64,000 bases of DNA from Flavobacteriales bacterium (GCA_016721005.1 JADKJM010000019.1:1-64000); one strand, 5' to 3'. Positions 43,700 through 53,629 are shown, numbered from the stretch's first letter. Notes: generated by a model not told the origin, from the sequence alone. Translations and numbers: made by a program.

Positions 43700-44747
43700 A
43701 TGGGTCGCTACTTCACATACTTTGTACGCATGCGCATCAAACGTGACTTGTTCGCGGGGTTCTTCCTGTGGCTTTGTTCTCCGGCTTCACTGTTGCAACC
43801 CCTATTTGAACGTGTACCTGAACACGCCCAACTGTTACGCGCATTCCAGGGGGATACTTGCGTTGGAAAACGTTGATCAGCGATGCGCAAAGGGCATCGT
43901 GATCTCCGAGAAGGGGCATGCGATGATGGGCGAGCTCCTCACATCGCTTGGCCTTCCGCCCAACTCCGTTGCACTCCACACGGTTCCATCCGACCAGTTC
44001 AATGCAGCATTATGGCAACGGGCCTTTTCGCGTTTCGTATTTGGCATAGGGAAGGATACGATCTATGACACCAACCTGGACTTCCTCTTCAGTTGATCCA
44101 GTCGCCGATGCTGATGCATTGGAGATGGCCTGCTCGACCGCCCAAGCGACCTCGGGGAATATCGGACGGGAAGGGACTTGTTGGATACCTATCTCGACCG
44201 CATCACCCAGTGTACGATTCGACCTGGCTCGAGGAGGATCGGGACCACAACCCTTCAATTGCCCGAAGCATTGGGCAATGGAATGTCGTCAACGCTCAAG
44301 ACCTCCAACCTGTTCACCGATCCATTATGAGGAGATCTGCCCCACGACGCCGAGCGATGGTGCCTTACGCCTCTTCGGGACCACGCAGAACGTTGGTAGC
44401 GATGGCGACATGTACTGGATCACGTTCTGTTCACCATCCCACCATCGGGAGGAATGATGGTAACGGCGATCAAAGCGCAGAAGGGCTTCTCGGCTTCAGC
44501 AAGGAACGGCGCCTTGGTGAATGACACCTTGTACACGGAAATCCACCGTGGAGCGGGTTGACGAAACCCACGGGCCCCGGCACCACCTATTTTTCAACAT
44601 GCCCCCCCCACCGCTTCAGGAACATACCGGGACATTGGAACCCTATGGGCGGCCCGGGTGTACGATTTGGCAGGAACAAGTTCGGGACCACTATGGTCGG
44701 AAGGCGCTGACGGTCTACGCCACTGTGCCTGCTGGCGTCGGTGGGCT
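43700..44747 (+). pseudogene. Damaged or error-rich coding region
   Basis: No long frame survives in this kilobase, but fragments on the plus strand read like protein in changing frames: a signal-like start from ATG 43700 (RDLFAGFFLWLCSPASLLQ), then ALENVDQRCAKGIVISEKGH and NAALWQRAFSRFVFGIGKDT to 44095, then EALGNGMSSTLKTSNLFTDP and SDGALRLFGTTQNVGSDGDM, then FTIPPSGGMMVTAIKAQKGF near 44430-44500. The pattern is distantly like exported six-bladed propeller proteins of Bacteroidota, but I would not name it. The dense shifts increase toward the G/C tract at 44748, which suggests poor sequence quality rather than true decay. Confidence 0.4.
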
Positions 44748-44829
44748 CCCCCCCCCCCCCCCCCCCCGCCGGGCGCCGGGCGGCCCCGGGGCGGGGGGCC
44801 CCCCGGCCCAGGGGGGGGGGGGGGACCCG
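44748..44829. other. G/C-only homopolymer tract, probable assembly artefact
   Basis: Twenty C in a row (44748-44767) are followed by a mosaic of short C and G runs and then fourteen G in a row (44811-44824); one A at 44810 is the only other base up to 44825. Nothing else in the window resembles it. It sits at the end of the error-rich stretch and the start of clean sequence, as a bad join would. Confidence 0.75.
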
Positions 44830-44856
44830 CTCGAATGACCGCTAGGCCGGTGCTTG

Positions 44857-45234
44857 TCAGGCCAACTTCAGCCCTTTCAGCGGTGTGAAGTGTTTCTTGT
44901 TCAAGGTGAGCAGTGGCACATCGTGCGCCATCGCTGTGGCGGCGATGAGGTGGTCCGCTAAGTGTACATGGTGCTCCGGAGCGATGTGCTTCAGGATCTC
45001 GCGGAACCGTTGGCTCACTTCCATGGTGAAGGGTAGAATGTGAAAGTTGGAGGTGAGTTCGGCATGATGTCGCTCATACTCGGTCCTGTTCCGCGCCCCC
45101 GCCAGGATCTCTGCGAGAACGACATCATAGATCACGAACGAAGCACCGTGTACCCGCTCCTATGCGAGGAACGCCGCAGGCTCACGGCGCATCCTGCCGA
45201 TGAGTATGCTGGTATCGATCAGGACCGTTTCCAT
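44857..45234 (-). pseudogene. vapC: VapC-like PIN-domain toxin with an in-frame amber codon
   Basis: Read from ATG 45234, the 125-codon frame encodes a PIN domain: METVLIDTSILIGRM (Asp7), VVLAEILAGARN (Glu42), HLADHLIAATAMAHDVPLLT (Asp94) and LNKKHFTPLKG. Codon 25 is TAG (45160-45162), with the same frame coherent on both sides, so this is a single nonsense change, not a shift. A GTG at 45135 could restart translation but would lose Asp7. VapC toxins are ribonucleases kept in check by an antitoxin; here the partner gene is intact and overlaps by 16 bases. True inactivation or a base-calling error are both possible. Confidence 0.8.
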
Positions 45235-45437
45235 GCCTTCTCACGCAACTGTTCGAGGGTGATGTCCCGGCCCTCCCAAACACCATCGAGTCCCGCGAAG
45301 GGATCCTTCTCCCGCAAGGCCTCCCGCTCGATCAGCTCCACCACCAAGGCCGAAATGCTCTTCTTCCTTCGCTTGCTCAACGCGGCTGCGGTGCGTTTGA
45401 ACCGGAGCGGCATGGACAACGTGAGCTTGGTGGTCAT
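45219..45437 (-). CDS. VapB-type antitoxin (DUF6364-like)
   Basis: 72 residues. A ribbon-helix-helix-like N-terminus (TKLTLSMPLRFKRTAAALSKRRKKSISALVVELIERE) supplies DNA binding and autoregulation. The acidic, flexible C-terminus (DPFAGLDGVWEGRDITLEQL) is of the sort that wraps a PIN toxin. It overlaps the toxin gene by 16 bases, the usual antitoxin-first order. No operator palindrome stood out upstream. Such pairs stabilise accessory DNA or act in stress. Confidence 0.8.
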   Translation of the reverse strand: MTTKLTLSMPLRFKRTAAALSKRRKKSISALVVELIEREALREKDPFAGLDGVWEGRDITLEQLREKAWKRS

Positions 45438-45691
45438 GGGGTTACGTATTGCCGGGGCAAGTTACGTGATGCGAAAGGCGGTGCGAACAGCAAAGCCGTT
45501 CAGCGGAATGGTCAGCACGCTGCCGGAGAAGGTGGTTGAGGTGAATTGAAGGCCGCAGTTCATCACGGTTCGCGGATCGAACAGGCTTCGACCCTATAGT
45601 GGGCGAGCAGCCCATTGGGTTGAGCTAAGCGCGCTACCCCCTGCACCATCGGATACGGCGTAATGTGTCGCGCCGTGGTCCCGGCGCCTTC

Positions 45692-46765
45692 CTACCCCTC
45701 CTTTCGTTCCTTCTCCCGCTTCTGGGGCTGCAACGGGTTCTCCGTGATCACCTTGTACCGTTCCCGGTTCTGTAGGATATCCGCTGCGAGCCATACCGCT
45801 GCACGGAAGGAACCTTTCTCCGCCACCCCTTGCCCCGCGATATCGAGGCCGGTGCCGTGGTCCGGGCTGGTGCGCACAATGGGCAGGCCCGCCGTGAAGT
45901 TCACCCCGTGCCCGAAGCTCAATGCCTTGAAGGGGGCCAGCCCTTGGTCGTGGTACATGGCCAGCACCCCATCGAAGTGCTTGTAGCTGCCGTTGCCGAA
46001 GAAACCATCGGCCGCATAGGGACCCATGGTCTTGATGCCTTCCTCATTCAGGCGCCGCACGGCCGGTGCGATGCGCTCCTTGTCCTCATGGCCCAAGGTG
46101 CCGCCATCACCCGCGTGCGGGTTCAGGCCCAGCAAAGCGATACGGGGTTCCAGCACCGCGAAATCACGCAGCAAACTCTGGTGCAGGATCCGCGCCTTCG
46201 CCATGATCTTCTCGGTGGTGATCGCTGCAGAGACATCCTTCAGCGGGATATGGCCCGTCACACAGCCCACGCGCAGGCCTTCACCTACTAAGAGCATCAG
46301 CACTTCGCTATCGCCGCCCGCCATCTGTTGCAGGAACTCCGTGTGGCCGGGAAAGGCGAAGCCCGCCACCTGCATGCTGTGCTTGTCGATGGGTGCGGTC
46401 ACCAGCACATCCACCTTGCCACTTGCGAGGTCTTGTGCGGCTGCTTCCAAACTCGTGATGGCATACTTCGCCATCGCTCCGGAAGGTTTGCCGAGGTCGA
46501 TCTCCACTTCCTCCTCCCACAGGTTCACGAGATTGAACTTCCGGGGTAGCGCATCCCGCGCATCGTTCACGCGGTGGAATTGTACTTCGTCCAGACCAAG
46601 GAGTTTGCGGTGCTGGCTCACCACTTTGGCGGAGCAGTACAGGATCGGCGTGAGGTCCGCATACATCCGGTTGTCCTCGAAGCATTTCAGGATCACCTCC
46701 AGGCCAACACCGTTCAGGTCGCCGCAGGAAATACCAACACGGATAGGGGCACGAGGCTCGCTCAT
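45692..46765 (-). CDS. pdxA: 4-hydroxythreonine-4-phosphate dehydrogenase
   Basis: 357 residues. PdxA motifs: VGISCGDLNGVGLEVILK (the G-D-xx-G-x-G/P-E family start), VTAPIDKHSMQ, GHTEFLQQMAGG, GLNPHAGDGGTLGHED with metal-binding His, MYHDQGLAPFKAL and VNFTAGLPIVRTSPDHGTG. It makes a 3-amino-2-oxopropyl phosphate precursor for pyridoxal phosphate in the DXP-dependent pathway. The C-terminus ends in a run of charged residues (QKREKERKEG) slightly beyond normal length. It is well separated from the aminopeptidase gene upstream (123 bases). Confidence 0.95.
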   Translation of the reverse strand: MSEPRAPIRVGISCGDLNGVGLEVILKCFEDNRMYADLTPILYCSAKVVSQHRKLLGLDEVQFHRVNDARDALPRKFNLVNLWEEEVEIDLGKPSGAMAKYAITSLEAAAQDLASGKVDVLVTAPIDKHSMQVAGFAFPGHTEFLQQMAGGDSEVLMLLVGEGLRVGCVTGHIPLKDVSAAITTEKIMAKARILHQSLLRDFAVLEPRIALLGLNPHAGDGGTLGHEDKERIAPAVRRLNEEGIKTMGPYAADGFFGNGSYKHFDGVLAMYHDQGLAPFKALSFGHGVNFTAGLPIVRTSPDHGTGLDIAGQGVAEKGSFRAAVWLAADILQNRERYKVITENPLQPQKREKERKEG

Positions 46766-46888
46766 CGATCAATAGGGGGTATGCACCGCAAAGTCGTTTG
46801 GCCGCCGTGCATTCGTGATGTGTTCATCGGATCTCATTCTTGCTGTGCTCTTCTCTGTGCCCTCTGCTTCTCTGCGGTTCACTCCCGC

Positions 46889-48322
46889 TCAGCCTTTCAC
46901 GCGCTGCTTGATGAACTGATAGAGCAGTCGCACGCCAACCCCGGTCCCTCCTTTGGTCCGGTAGCCGTCCCGTTTGGTGAGAAAGGCCGGTCCTGCGATG
47001 TCCAAGTGGATGTATGGATGCGTGGTGAAACGCGCGAGGAACTTCCCAGCAGTTTGTGCGCCGCCCAAGTCGCTGCCCAGATTCTTGATGTCGGCCACAT
47101 CGCTGATGATCTCCTCACCGTATTCATCCCAGAAAGGCAATCGCGCCACCCGCTCGAACGTGGCGTAGCCCGCGTCGTCCAGCTTCTTGAATTCGGCATC
47201 CGAAGCCGTACCCATGGTCACGGTGCCGTAGGTCCCGATGGCGCGACTGGCAGCCCCGGTGAGTGTGGCCAGCGTGAAGACCAGCTCCGGCTTGTACCGC
47301 TCGCCATAGCTGAGCGCATCGGCGAGGATCATGCGGCCTTCGGCATCGGTGTTCAGCACTTCCACGGTAAGGCCGCTGTGCATGCGCACCACATCACCGG
47401 GCGCGTAGGCATTGCCGCCAGGACGGTTATCCGTGGCGGGCACCAGGCCGATCACGTGTACGGGCAGTTGGCGTTTGGCCACCACTGCGATGGCACACGC
47501 CACGGCTGCGGCACCGGCCATGTCACACTTCATCTGGTCCATGCTGTTCGCGGTCGGCTTCAAGCTGAGGCCGCCGGTGTCATAGACCACGCCCTTGCCC
47601 ACGAGCAGCAAAGGCTTCTTGTTCACGGCGTTCTTCGGCTTCCACTCCAGGATGCTGAAGGTGGGCTCATCCAAGCTGCCCTTGTTCACGGCGATCAAGC
47701 CGCCCATGCCGAGGGTCTGGATCTTCTCCTTGTTCAGCACTTCCACCTTGAACCCGGCGTTCTTGCTCAAGGTCCGGATCTCCGCGGCCAGTTGCTTCGC
47801 GTTGAGGAAGCTCACCGGCTCATTCACGAGATCCCGCGCGGTGAAAACGCCTTCGCAGAGGTCCGCGAGTTCCTCCACTTGATCGGCGCTCACCTCCTTG
47901 GCGATCACGGTGATCTTCTCCAAGGTCGGCGCTCCCTTCGTATCGGTCTTGTACTTCCGGAAGCCATAGCTACCCAGCACAGTACCCTCGGCCAATGCCA
48001 AGGTCAGCGCACCGTTGTCCTGTAGGCTGATCAGCTGCGCTTCTTCACGCTTCGTGGCGGTCAGCCGTGTGGCCATGGTGTCCCCGGCGCGACGTGCTTT
48101 CTCCAGCCGGGCGCTCATTTCACCTTTCGCGGTGAGGTGTACCATCACCAACCGCCCGCTCACATCACAAACTGCGAACGCGGGATCGGCGCGTAGCTGC
48201 TCAGTGAGGTATTGGCGGTCGTTGCGCACGAGGTCGAGCATCCGCAGTTGCGACAACTCATCCAATATCACCAGCGTATCCCGTGCGGCTGCCGGGCGAG
48301 GGCCTTTCACCAGGTCGATCAT
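46889..48322 (-). CDS. pepA: Leucyl aminopeptidase (M17)
   Basis: 477 residues from ATG 48322. The N-terminal domain is a degenerate macrodomain-like region. The catalytic half has the M17 metal and active-site motifs: LLVGKGVVYDTGGLSLKP, MDQMKCDMAGAAAV, LVPATDNRPGGNAYAPGDV and the signature NTDAEGRMILADAL, then THPYIHLDIAGPAF near the end. It is a cytoplasmic hexameric bimetallic peptidase. The start is fixed by a TATCTTCG box four bases upstream; the longer frame to 48424 would cross that promoter. Confidence 0.93.
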   Translation of the reverse strand: MIDLVKGPRPAAARDTLVILDELSQLRMLDLVRNDRQYLTEQLRADPAFAVCDVSGRLVMVHLTAKGEMSARLEKARRAGDTMATRLTATKREEAQLISLQDNGALTLALAEGTVLGSYGFRKYKTDTKGAPTLEKITVIAKEVSADQVEELADLCEGVFTARDLVNEPVSFLNAKQLAAEIRTLSKNAGFKVEVLNKEKIQTLGMGGLIAVNKGSLDEPTFSILEWKPKNAVNKKPLLLVGKGVVYDTGGLSLKPTANSMDQMKCDMAGAAAVACAIAVVAKRQLPVHVIGLVPATDNRPGGNAYAPGDVVRMHSGLTVEVLNTDAEGRMILADALSYGERYKPELVFTLATLTGAASRAIGTYGTVTMGTASDAEFKKLDDAGYATFERVARLPFWDEYGEEIISDVADIKNLGSDLGGAQTAGKFLARFTTHPYIHLDIAGPAFLTKRDGYRTKGGTGVGVRLLYQFIKQRVKG

Positions 48323-48326
48323 GGGC

Positions 48327-48334
48327 CGAAGATA
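48327..48334 (-). promoter_or_regulatory. -7 box TATCTTCG of the leucyl aminopeptidase gene
   Basis: One mismatch to TAnnTTTG, four bases from ATG 48322. It decides the start and is a clear leaderless candidate. Confidence 0.55.
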
Positions 48335-48475
48335 GCCGGGCCTTCGGCAGCGCATTACCGGACCGAAAGCCCACACGCGTTGGCTTGAAGGAAGGACATA
48401 GACCGGGAGCGGCCGACAATTCACAGGAAGCGGCGAAGGTTCCCCTATCGGATTGACGAACTTTGTCCATCCCGC

Positions 48476-51117
48476 ATGCGGCTGCTACGCTCATTCGCTT
48501 CACTGATCCTCTCGCTCGTCGCGGTGGCTTCCTTCGCCACGCACAACCGTGCAGGGGAGATCGTGGTGTGCTGGACCGGGCAGGGTCTGGTGTACGAGGC
48601 CACCATCTTCACCTACACCAAACTATCGGCTCCAGCGGACCGCCCGGAGTTGACCTTGAATTGGGGGGATGGAACCAGCTCGGTGATCGCGCGCACCCCA
48701 CCCTCGCCGATCGATGACCCGGTCCGCGACCTGCGCCGCAACTGGTACATCGCGCAACACGTCTATGCCGGCCCGGGGGTGTTCACCCTTTCCTTCGATG
48801 ACCAGAACCGGAACGCGGGCGTGGTCAATGTGCCGATGAGCGTTTCGCAATCGTTCTGCGTGAAGACCGAGTTGACCATCTCGCCACTCGGAGGGAACAA
48901 CTGCTCCGCGCGTTTCCTGAACCCGCCGATCCAGGATGCGTGTTTCTGCCAGCCGTGGATCCACAACCCGGCGGCTTACGATGCCGATGGCGACAGCCTG
49001 AGCTTCGAACCGGTGGTTTGCCTTGGTTTGAATTGCGCGCCGATCACGGGCTATGAGTATCCGAACGAGGTGGGTGGTTGTGGCGGCACCTCGTACAGCA
49101 TCGATCCCGCGACCGGAACGATCTCGTGGTTGAATCCCGGGGTGCTGGGTGAGTACAACATCGCATTCAAAGTACACGAATGGCGTCGTGTGAATGGCGT
49201 TCTGTTGCACATGGGTTGGGTGACGCGCGATATGCAGATCACCGTGAAGCCGTGCTCCAACCAACCGCCCGCGATCCAGGACCTGGTGGATACATGCGTT
49301 ACCGCAGGCACCTTCCTCTCCTTCAATGTGCAAGCGAGTGATCCGACTTCGGACAGCAGGTCACGCTCACTGCGTTGGGCCAACCATTGGTGTTGGCGAA
49401 TTCGCCCGCATCGTTCGTGAGTCCTTCGCCGGCGCAAAGTGTCACCGGTGTTTTCAATTGGCAGACCAACTGCTCGCATGTGCGCTTGCAGCCGTACCAG
49501 ATGGTTTTCAATGCCATTGATAACGATCCCGAGGTGCAGTTGCAGGATTACAGCACGATGAACATCCGGATCGTGGCACCGGCGCCGCAGAACCCGCAAG
49601 CGCTTCCGAACGGTAATGCGCTCGATCTTTCCTGGAACGCGAGCATTTGCACCAATGCGATCGGCTACAAGATCTATCGGCGTGTAGGCACGTATGGGTT
49701 CGTGCCGGATAATTGCGAGACCGGTGTGCCTGCATACACCGGCTACTCACTCATCGCCTCGTTGACCGGTCATGGCAACACGAACTATTCGGATCAAGGC
49801 CCTTTGGTCACGGGCACGCAGTATTGCTACATGGTGGTGGCCTGCTTCGCCGATGGCGCGCAGAGTTATGCGAGCGTTGAATTCTGCGCCGTGGTGGATC
49901 GGCAGGTTCCGGTGATCACGCACGTGAGTGTCGGCGTGACGAATGTGTCCATCGGCGTCGATACCGTGCGCTGGAGCAATGCGTACGATCTCGACACGTT
50001 GGTCCGTCCGGGTCCCTATCAATTCAAGTTGTATCGCGGTGTGGGCTTCTCGACGGCAACGACGTTGATCTACACCAGCGGCGTGCATCCTTTCCTTGCG
50101 CACCCGGATACCGTCTTCATCGATACCGACTTGAACACGAAGGATCAAGCGCACGTGTACCGCGTGGACTTCTTCGGAAGGGCCGACCAACCAACACCGG
50201 ACTACATCGGCGCCAGCGCCCCGGCGTCATCGGTCTTCATCAGCACCGACCCGAACGATGAGCAGATGACGATCAACTGGACGCTGAACACGCCGTGGAC
50301 CAACTCACTCTACGAAGTGTACCGTGACATCTCCGGTGTGTGGACGCTGGTTGGCACAAGCACGTCGAACAGTTTCACGGAGACGGGACTGGAGAACGGA
50401 ACGGAGTACTGCTATCGGGTGCGTAGCACCGGATCCTACGGGAACCCGGACATTGTTTCACCACTACTGAACTACAGCCAGGAGATCTGTGATCGCCCTG
50501 TCGATCGCACGCCGCCCTGCGCGCCGACGGTCGTGCTGGAGAACGATTGCGAAGTGCCGCTGAACACGCTCACATGGAACAACCCGAACGAAAGCTGCGC
50601 GGATGACACGTACCAGTATCACGTGTACTTCTCGCAAACGGTGGAAGGCCCTTATGTACTGGTCGGGATCATCGTCGGCGCGGAGAACACGACGTTTACG
50701 CATGTGGATGGCAGCAGTGTATCAGGATGCTATCAAGTGACAGCGCTTGACACGCTGGGGAACGAGAGCGCCTTCATCACTCCGGTCTGTGGCGACAACT
50801 GTCCGCAGTACACGCTGCCGAACATCATCACACCGAACGGCGACCATTCCAACGATCGCTTCGTACCGTTCCCGTATCGCGGCGTCCGGTCCATCAACCT
50901 CACCGTCTTCAATCGCTGGGGTATGGTGGTCTTCGAGACGACCGATCCCGCGATCAAATGGAACGGCACATTGAAGGACACCAACGAGACCCTGCCCGAT
51001 GGCGTGTACTACTACGTATGTGATGTGATCTACGCGCGCTTGGCAGGCGATGAAGTGGTGCAATTGAAAGGCTACGTCCACATCGCGGGCGGTGGCGGCA
51101 CTCAAGGCAACTTCTAA
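48476..51117 (+). CDS. Large T9SS type B surface protein with fibronectin-like repeats (one frame shift)
   Basis: About 880 residues once healed. A signal peptide (LLRSFASLILSLVAVASFA) is followed by an N-terminal beta-rich region with conserved Cys (HNRAGEIVVCWTGQGLVYEA), common at the start of Bacteroidota gliding-associated proteins. Fibronectin III-type repeats (ALDLSWNASICTNAIGYKIY, MTINWTLNTPWTNSLYEVYR) come next, and a type B C-terminal domain (LPNIITPNGDHSNDRFVPFP, LTVFNRWGMVVFETTD, LPDGVYYYVCDV). The frame shifts near 49353, joining ASDPTS to GQQVTLTALGQP. A GAACTTTG box (one mismatch) ends ten bases before ATG 48476. Its stop overlaps the ribE start (TAATG), an odd pairing of a surface protein with a vitamin gene. 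Confidence 0.85.
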
Positions 51118-51698
51118 TGTTCACCGGGATCGTGGAGGAGGTCGGTCGTGTCGTTTCCGTGACGGAGAGCGGTACGAACCGCACGCTCACGATCCAAGCC
51201 CGCATGACCCCAGAGCTTCGTGTGGACCAGAGCGTGTCGCACAATGGCGTTTGCCTTACCGTGGTTTCCGTGGACGGCGATCACTACGACGTAACGGCCG
51301 TGAAGGAGACGCTGGACCGTAGCAACATCGGAGCGCTCAAGGTTGGCGATGGGGTGAACCTGGAACGCTGTCTTCGGATCGGTGATCGCTTGGACGGGCA
51401 CATGGTACAAGGCCACGTGGATGGCGTGACGACCTGTTCCTCCGTGCGCGACGAGAACGGCTCATGGACCTACACCTTCCGCATGCCAGAGGAGAAACAC
51501 CTGCTGGTTCAAAAGGGAAGTATCTGCATCAATGGCGTGAGCCTCACCATCGCATCGCTCGATGACGGGTCCTTCACCGTCGCGATCATTCCTTACACGC
51601 ACGCGCACACCACGTTCCGTGACCTGAAGCGCGGTGATCACGTGAACCTGGAGTTCGATGTGTTGGGGAAGTACGTGGCGCGAATGCTCGCCCGCTGA
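51117..51698 (+). CDS. ribE: Riboflavin synthase alpha chain
   Basis: 193 residues with the two tandem lumazine-binding repeats: MFTGIVEEVGRVVSV with SVSHNGVCLTVVSV, then MVQGHVDGVTTCSSV with GSICINGVSLTIASL. It dismutates two lumazines to riboflavin. No FMN riboswitch is visible, as expected since its start overlaps the preceding stop (TAATG). Its TGA directly abuts the convergent M1 peptidase stop; the six bases TGATCA encode both. Confidence 0.95.
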   Translation: MFTGIVEEVGRVVSVTESGTNRTLTIQARMTPELRVDQSVSHNGVCLTVVSVDGDHYDVTAVKETLDRSNIGALKVGDGVNLERCLRIGDRLDGHMVQGHVDGVTTCSSVRDENGSWTYTFRMPEEKHLLVQKGSICINGVSLTIASLDDGSFTVAIIPYTHAHTTFRDLKRGDHVNLEFDVLGKYVARMLAR

Positions 51699-53624
51699 TC
51701 ACGCTTTCACGAAGCGCAACGTGTACGTCCGATCGTTCGACCTTAAGCGAACGGTGTAACACCCGGCTACGAGATCCGCAGCGTTCAGAGGAATGCGAAG
51801 TTGATCCACTTGTGGTCGTACTGAACGAACGATCCGTCCGGTGTTGTCGATGATATCCAGATCCACTGCTCCTTGCAATGAAGTGCCGACATGGATCCAC
51901 GCCGCATCGGCCACGGGGTCGGGGTAGAGCAGGAGCAGGTCGTTGTTCCCGAATGCGCCTTCCGGTACTTGCAGCACGAGGTTCTGTCCGCTCAGGATCC
52001 ACAAGTCCGGATCGAAGAGTGCGCTATCCGCCTGGAAGGAGAGGTTGAAGGGATAGGTCTGTCCGTTGGAGGGTACGATCAGGATCCTCGTCTCCTCCGT
52101 CGTGGCGTTCTTGAAATGGATCGGAACCGGCATCTCGAAGAAGTCCACACTCGGGTGCGACGTGGTCTGGTCCAATTGCACACTCATGTCACCGTTCGCC
52201 GCTTGGCTCCAGACCAAACCATAGGTCGGGAAACCTTCACCCACATACCAATCGGCCACGAATTCGGAAAGGTCAAGTCCACTAGTGGCTTCGAGGTGTG
52301 CGATGAATTCCGAAGTGAGCGCACTGCTGTTGCGATGCAGTGGATCGTTCAGGTAGTTGTTCACGCCTTGGAAGAAATTGTCATCACCGCAAACCCAACG
52401 AAGCATGTGCAGCACGTACGCTCCCTTCGCGTAGGTGAGGCGGCTATCGAACAAACGGTTGATGGAGGTGGTGTCCGTTACCAATACGCTTCCACCGGGC
52501 TGTGACGTGATGTAACTCTTGCGTTCGGCCTTGAAGGGCATCCAGTATTGCGGTGCGAGGTGCTCGTAGCACAAGCCGCTGAGGTAGGTCGCCCATCCTT
52601 CATTCAACCAGAGGTCCTGCCAACTGCCGCAGGTCACCAGATCACCGAACCACTGGTGGGCTAGTTCATGCGCTAGGAGCTCATAGCTGTATCCGCCGAG
52701 GAAGGTCATGGTCTGGTGCTCCATGCCGCCCGACCACGACATCTGCGCATGCCCGTACTTCTCGTCCGCGAACGGATACTCCCCGAAGAGTTCACTGTAC
52801 AGTTGCATCTGTTCGATGATGCCCGGTGTCACACCCTCGGCAGCCCATTGATCCTCGGGGTACACGTAGTTCAGTACTTCCACCGTTGCGCCCGGCAAGG
52901 GCACCATGTTGCTGTACACGGAATAGTTCGTGACCGCGAAGGCCACGAGGTAGTGATCGATCGGATGCCGGTGCCGCCAATGGAAGCGCACAGTGCCATT
53001 GCCGAGGTCCGTTTCCTCTACGAGCAGGCCGTTGCCCGCAACACGTTGGCCCGATGGAACGACCACGATCACATCGAGCGAGTCCGCTTTGTCGTTGAGG
53101 TCCTGTTTGCACGGCCACCAATCACGCGCGCCGTACGGCTCGCTCAGGGTCCAGATCACCGGAGCGCCGTTGTGTTCATCCTGTACGAAGGATCCGAAAC
53201 CGGTGTCCGGTGGAACACCGCCGTAGGTGATGGAAAGCGAATCGAGCTGGCCGACGACCAACGTGGAAGGCAACGTGACCGAGAGTAGATCACCCGCATG
53301 CACGAACGGAGCCGAGGTGCCTTGGTGTTCCACGGAACTGACGACCAGGTCACCGCTCAGGTCGAAGATCACTTCATCGAGGTCCATGGTCGCGGTGAAG
53401 TAGTGCGTGGCCACACCACTGATGGCGCGCACCGACGGATCCGCGTTCAGCTCCAGCCGATGGTAACGCAGGTCGTATCCACGCGTCGGGTTCCCGCTCT
53501 TGGCCTGCGGAAGGACGCGGACCCGTTCGCTGTTCGCGATCTCGTGCAGGGTCCCGGGGTCGAAGGTGATCTGGCCCCAAGCCGCGTTCGCGCAGGCAAG
53601 GGTGAGCAGGATGATGGTGCGCAT
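51699..53624 (-). CDS. Secreted M1-family metallopeptidase with T9SS type A domain
   Basis: 641 residues from ATG 53624. Signal peptide MRTIILLTLACANAAWGQ. The M1 N-terminal beta domain is followed by the gluzincin core: substrate motif SGGMEHQTMTF (a variant of GAMEN), zinc site H319-E320-x-x-H323 (HELAHQWFGD) and Glu342 in LNEGWATYLS. The last 75 or so residues are a T9SS type A sorting domain (LLLYPDPVADAAWIHVG, DIIDNTGRIVRSV, AGCYTVRLRSNDRTYTLRFV). It is thus an exported aminopeptidase for extracellular peptides. A TACCTTGG box five bases upstream supports this start over 53633. Confidence 0.93.
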   Translation of the reverse strand: MRTIILLTLACANAAWGQITFDPGTLHEIANSERVRVLPQAKSGNPTRGYDLRYHRLELNADPSVRAISGVATHYFTATMDLDEVIFDLSGDLVVSSVEHQGTSAPFVHAGDLLSVTLPSTLVVGQLDSLSITYGGVPPDTGFGSFVQDEHNGAPVIWTLSEPYGARDWWPCKQDLNDKADSLDVIVVVPSGQRVAGNGLLVEETDLGNGTVRFHWRHRHPIDHYLVAFAVTNYSVYSNMVPLPGATVEVLNYVYPEDQWAAEGVTPGIIEQMQLYSELFGEYPFADEKYGHAQMSWSGGMEHQTMTFLGGYSYELLAHELAHQWFGDLVTCGSWQDLWLNEGWATYLSGLCYEHLAPQYWMPFKAERKSYITSQPGGSVLVTDTTSINRLFDSRLTYAKGAYVLHMLRWVCGDDNFFQGVNNYLNDPLHRNSSALTSEFIAHLEATSGLDLSEFVADWYVGEGFPTYGLVWSQAANGDMSVQLDQTTSHPSVDFFEMPVPIHFKNATTEETRILIVPSNGQTYPFNLSFQADSALFDPDLWILSGQNLVLQVPEGAFGNNDLLLLYPDPVADAAWIHVGTSLQGAVDLDIIDNTGRIVRSVRPQVDQLRIPLNAADLVAGCYTVRLRSNDRTYTLRFVKA

Positions 53625-53629
53625 GAGCA

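Noticed and set aside
44521..44888. Pro/Gly-rich frames across the G/C tract
   Set aside because: They are translations of the homopolymer artefact, not a protein.
45438..45691. Short plus- and minus-strand frames between the antitoxin gene and pdxA
   Set aside because: They are under 35 coherent residues; a minus-strand piece (FTSTTFSGSVLTIPLNGFAV) looks like the end of a beta-rich secreted protein but has no frame leading into it.
46574..48025. Plus-strand 483-residue open frame opposite pdxA and pepA
   Set aside because: It crosses two well-identified minus-strand genes and shows no family motif.
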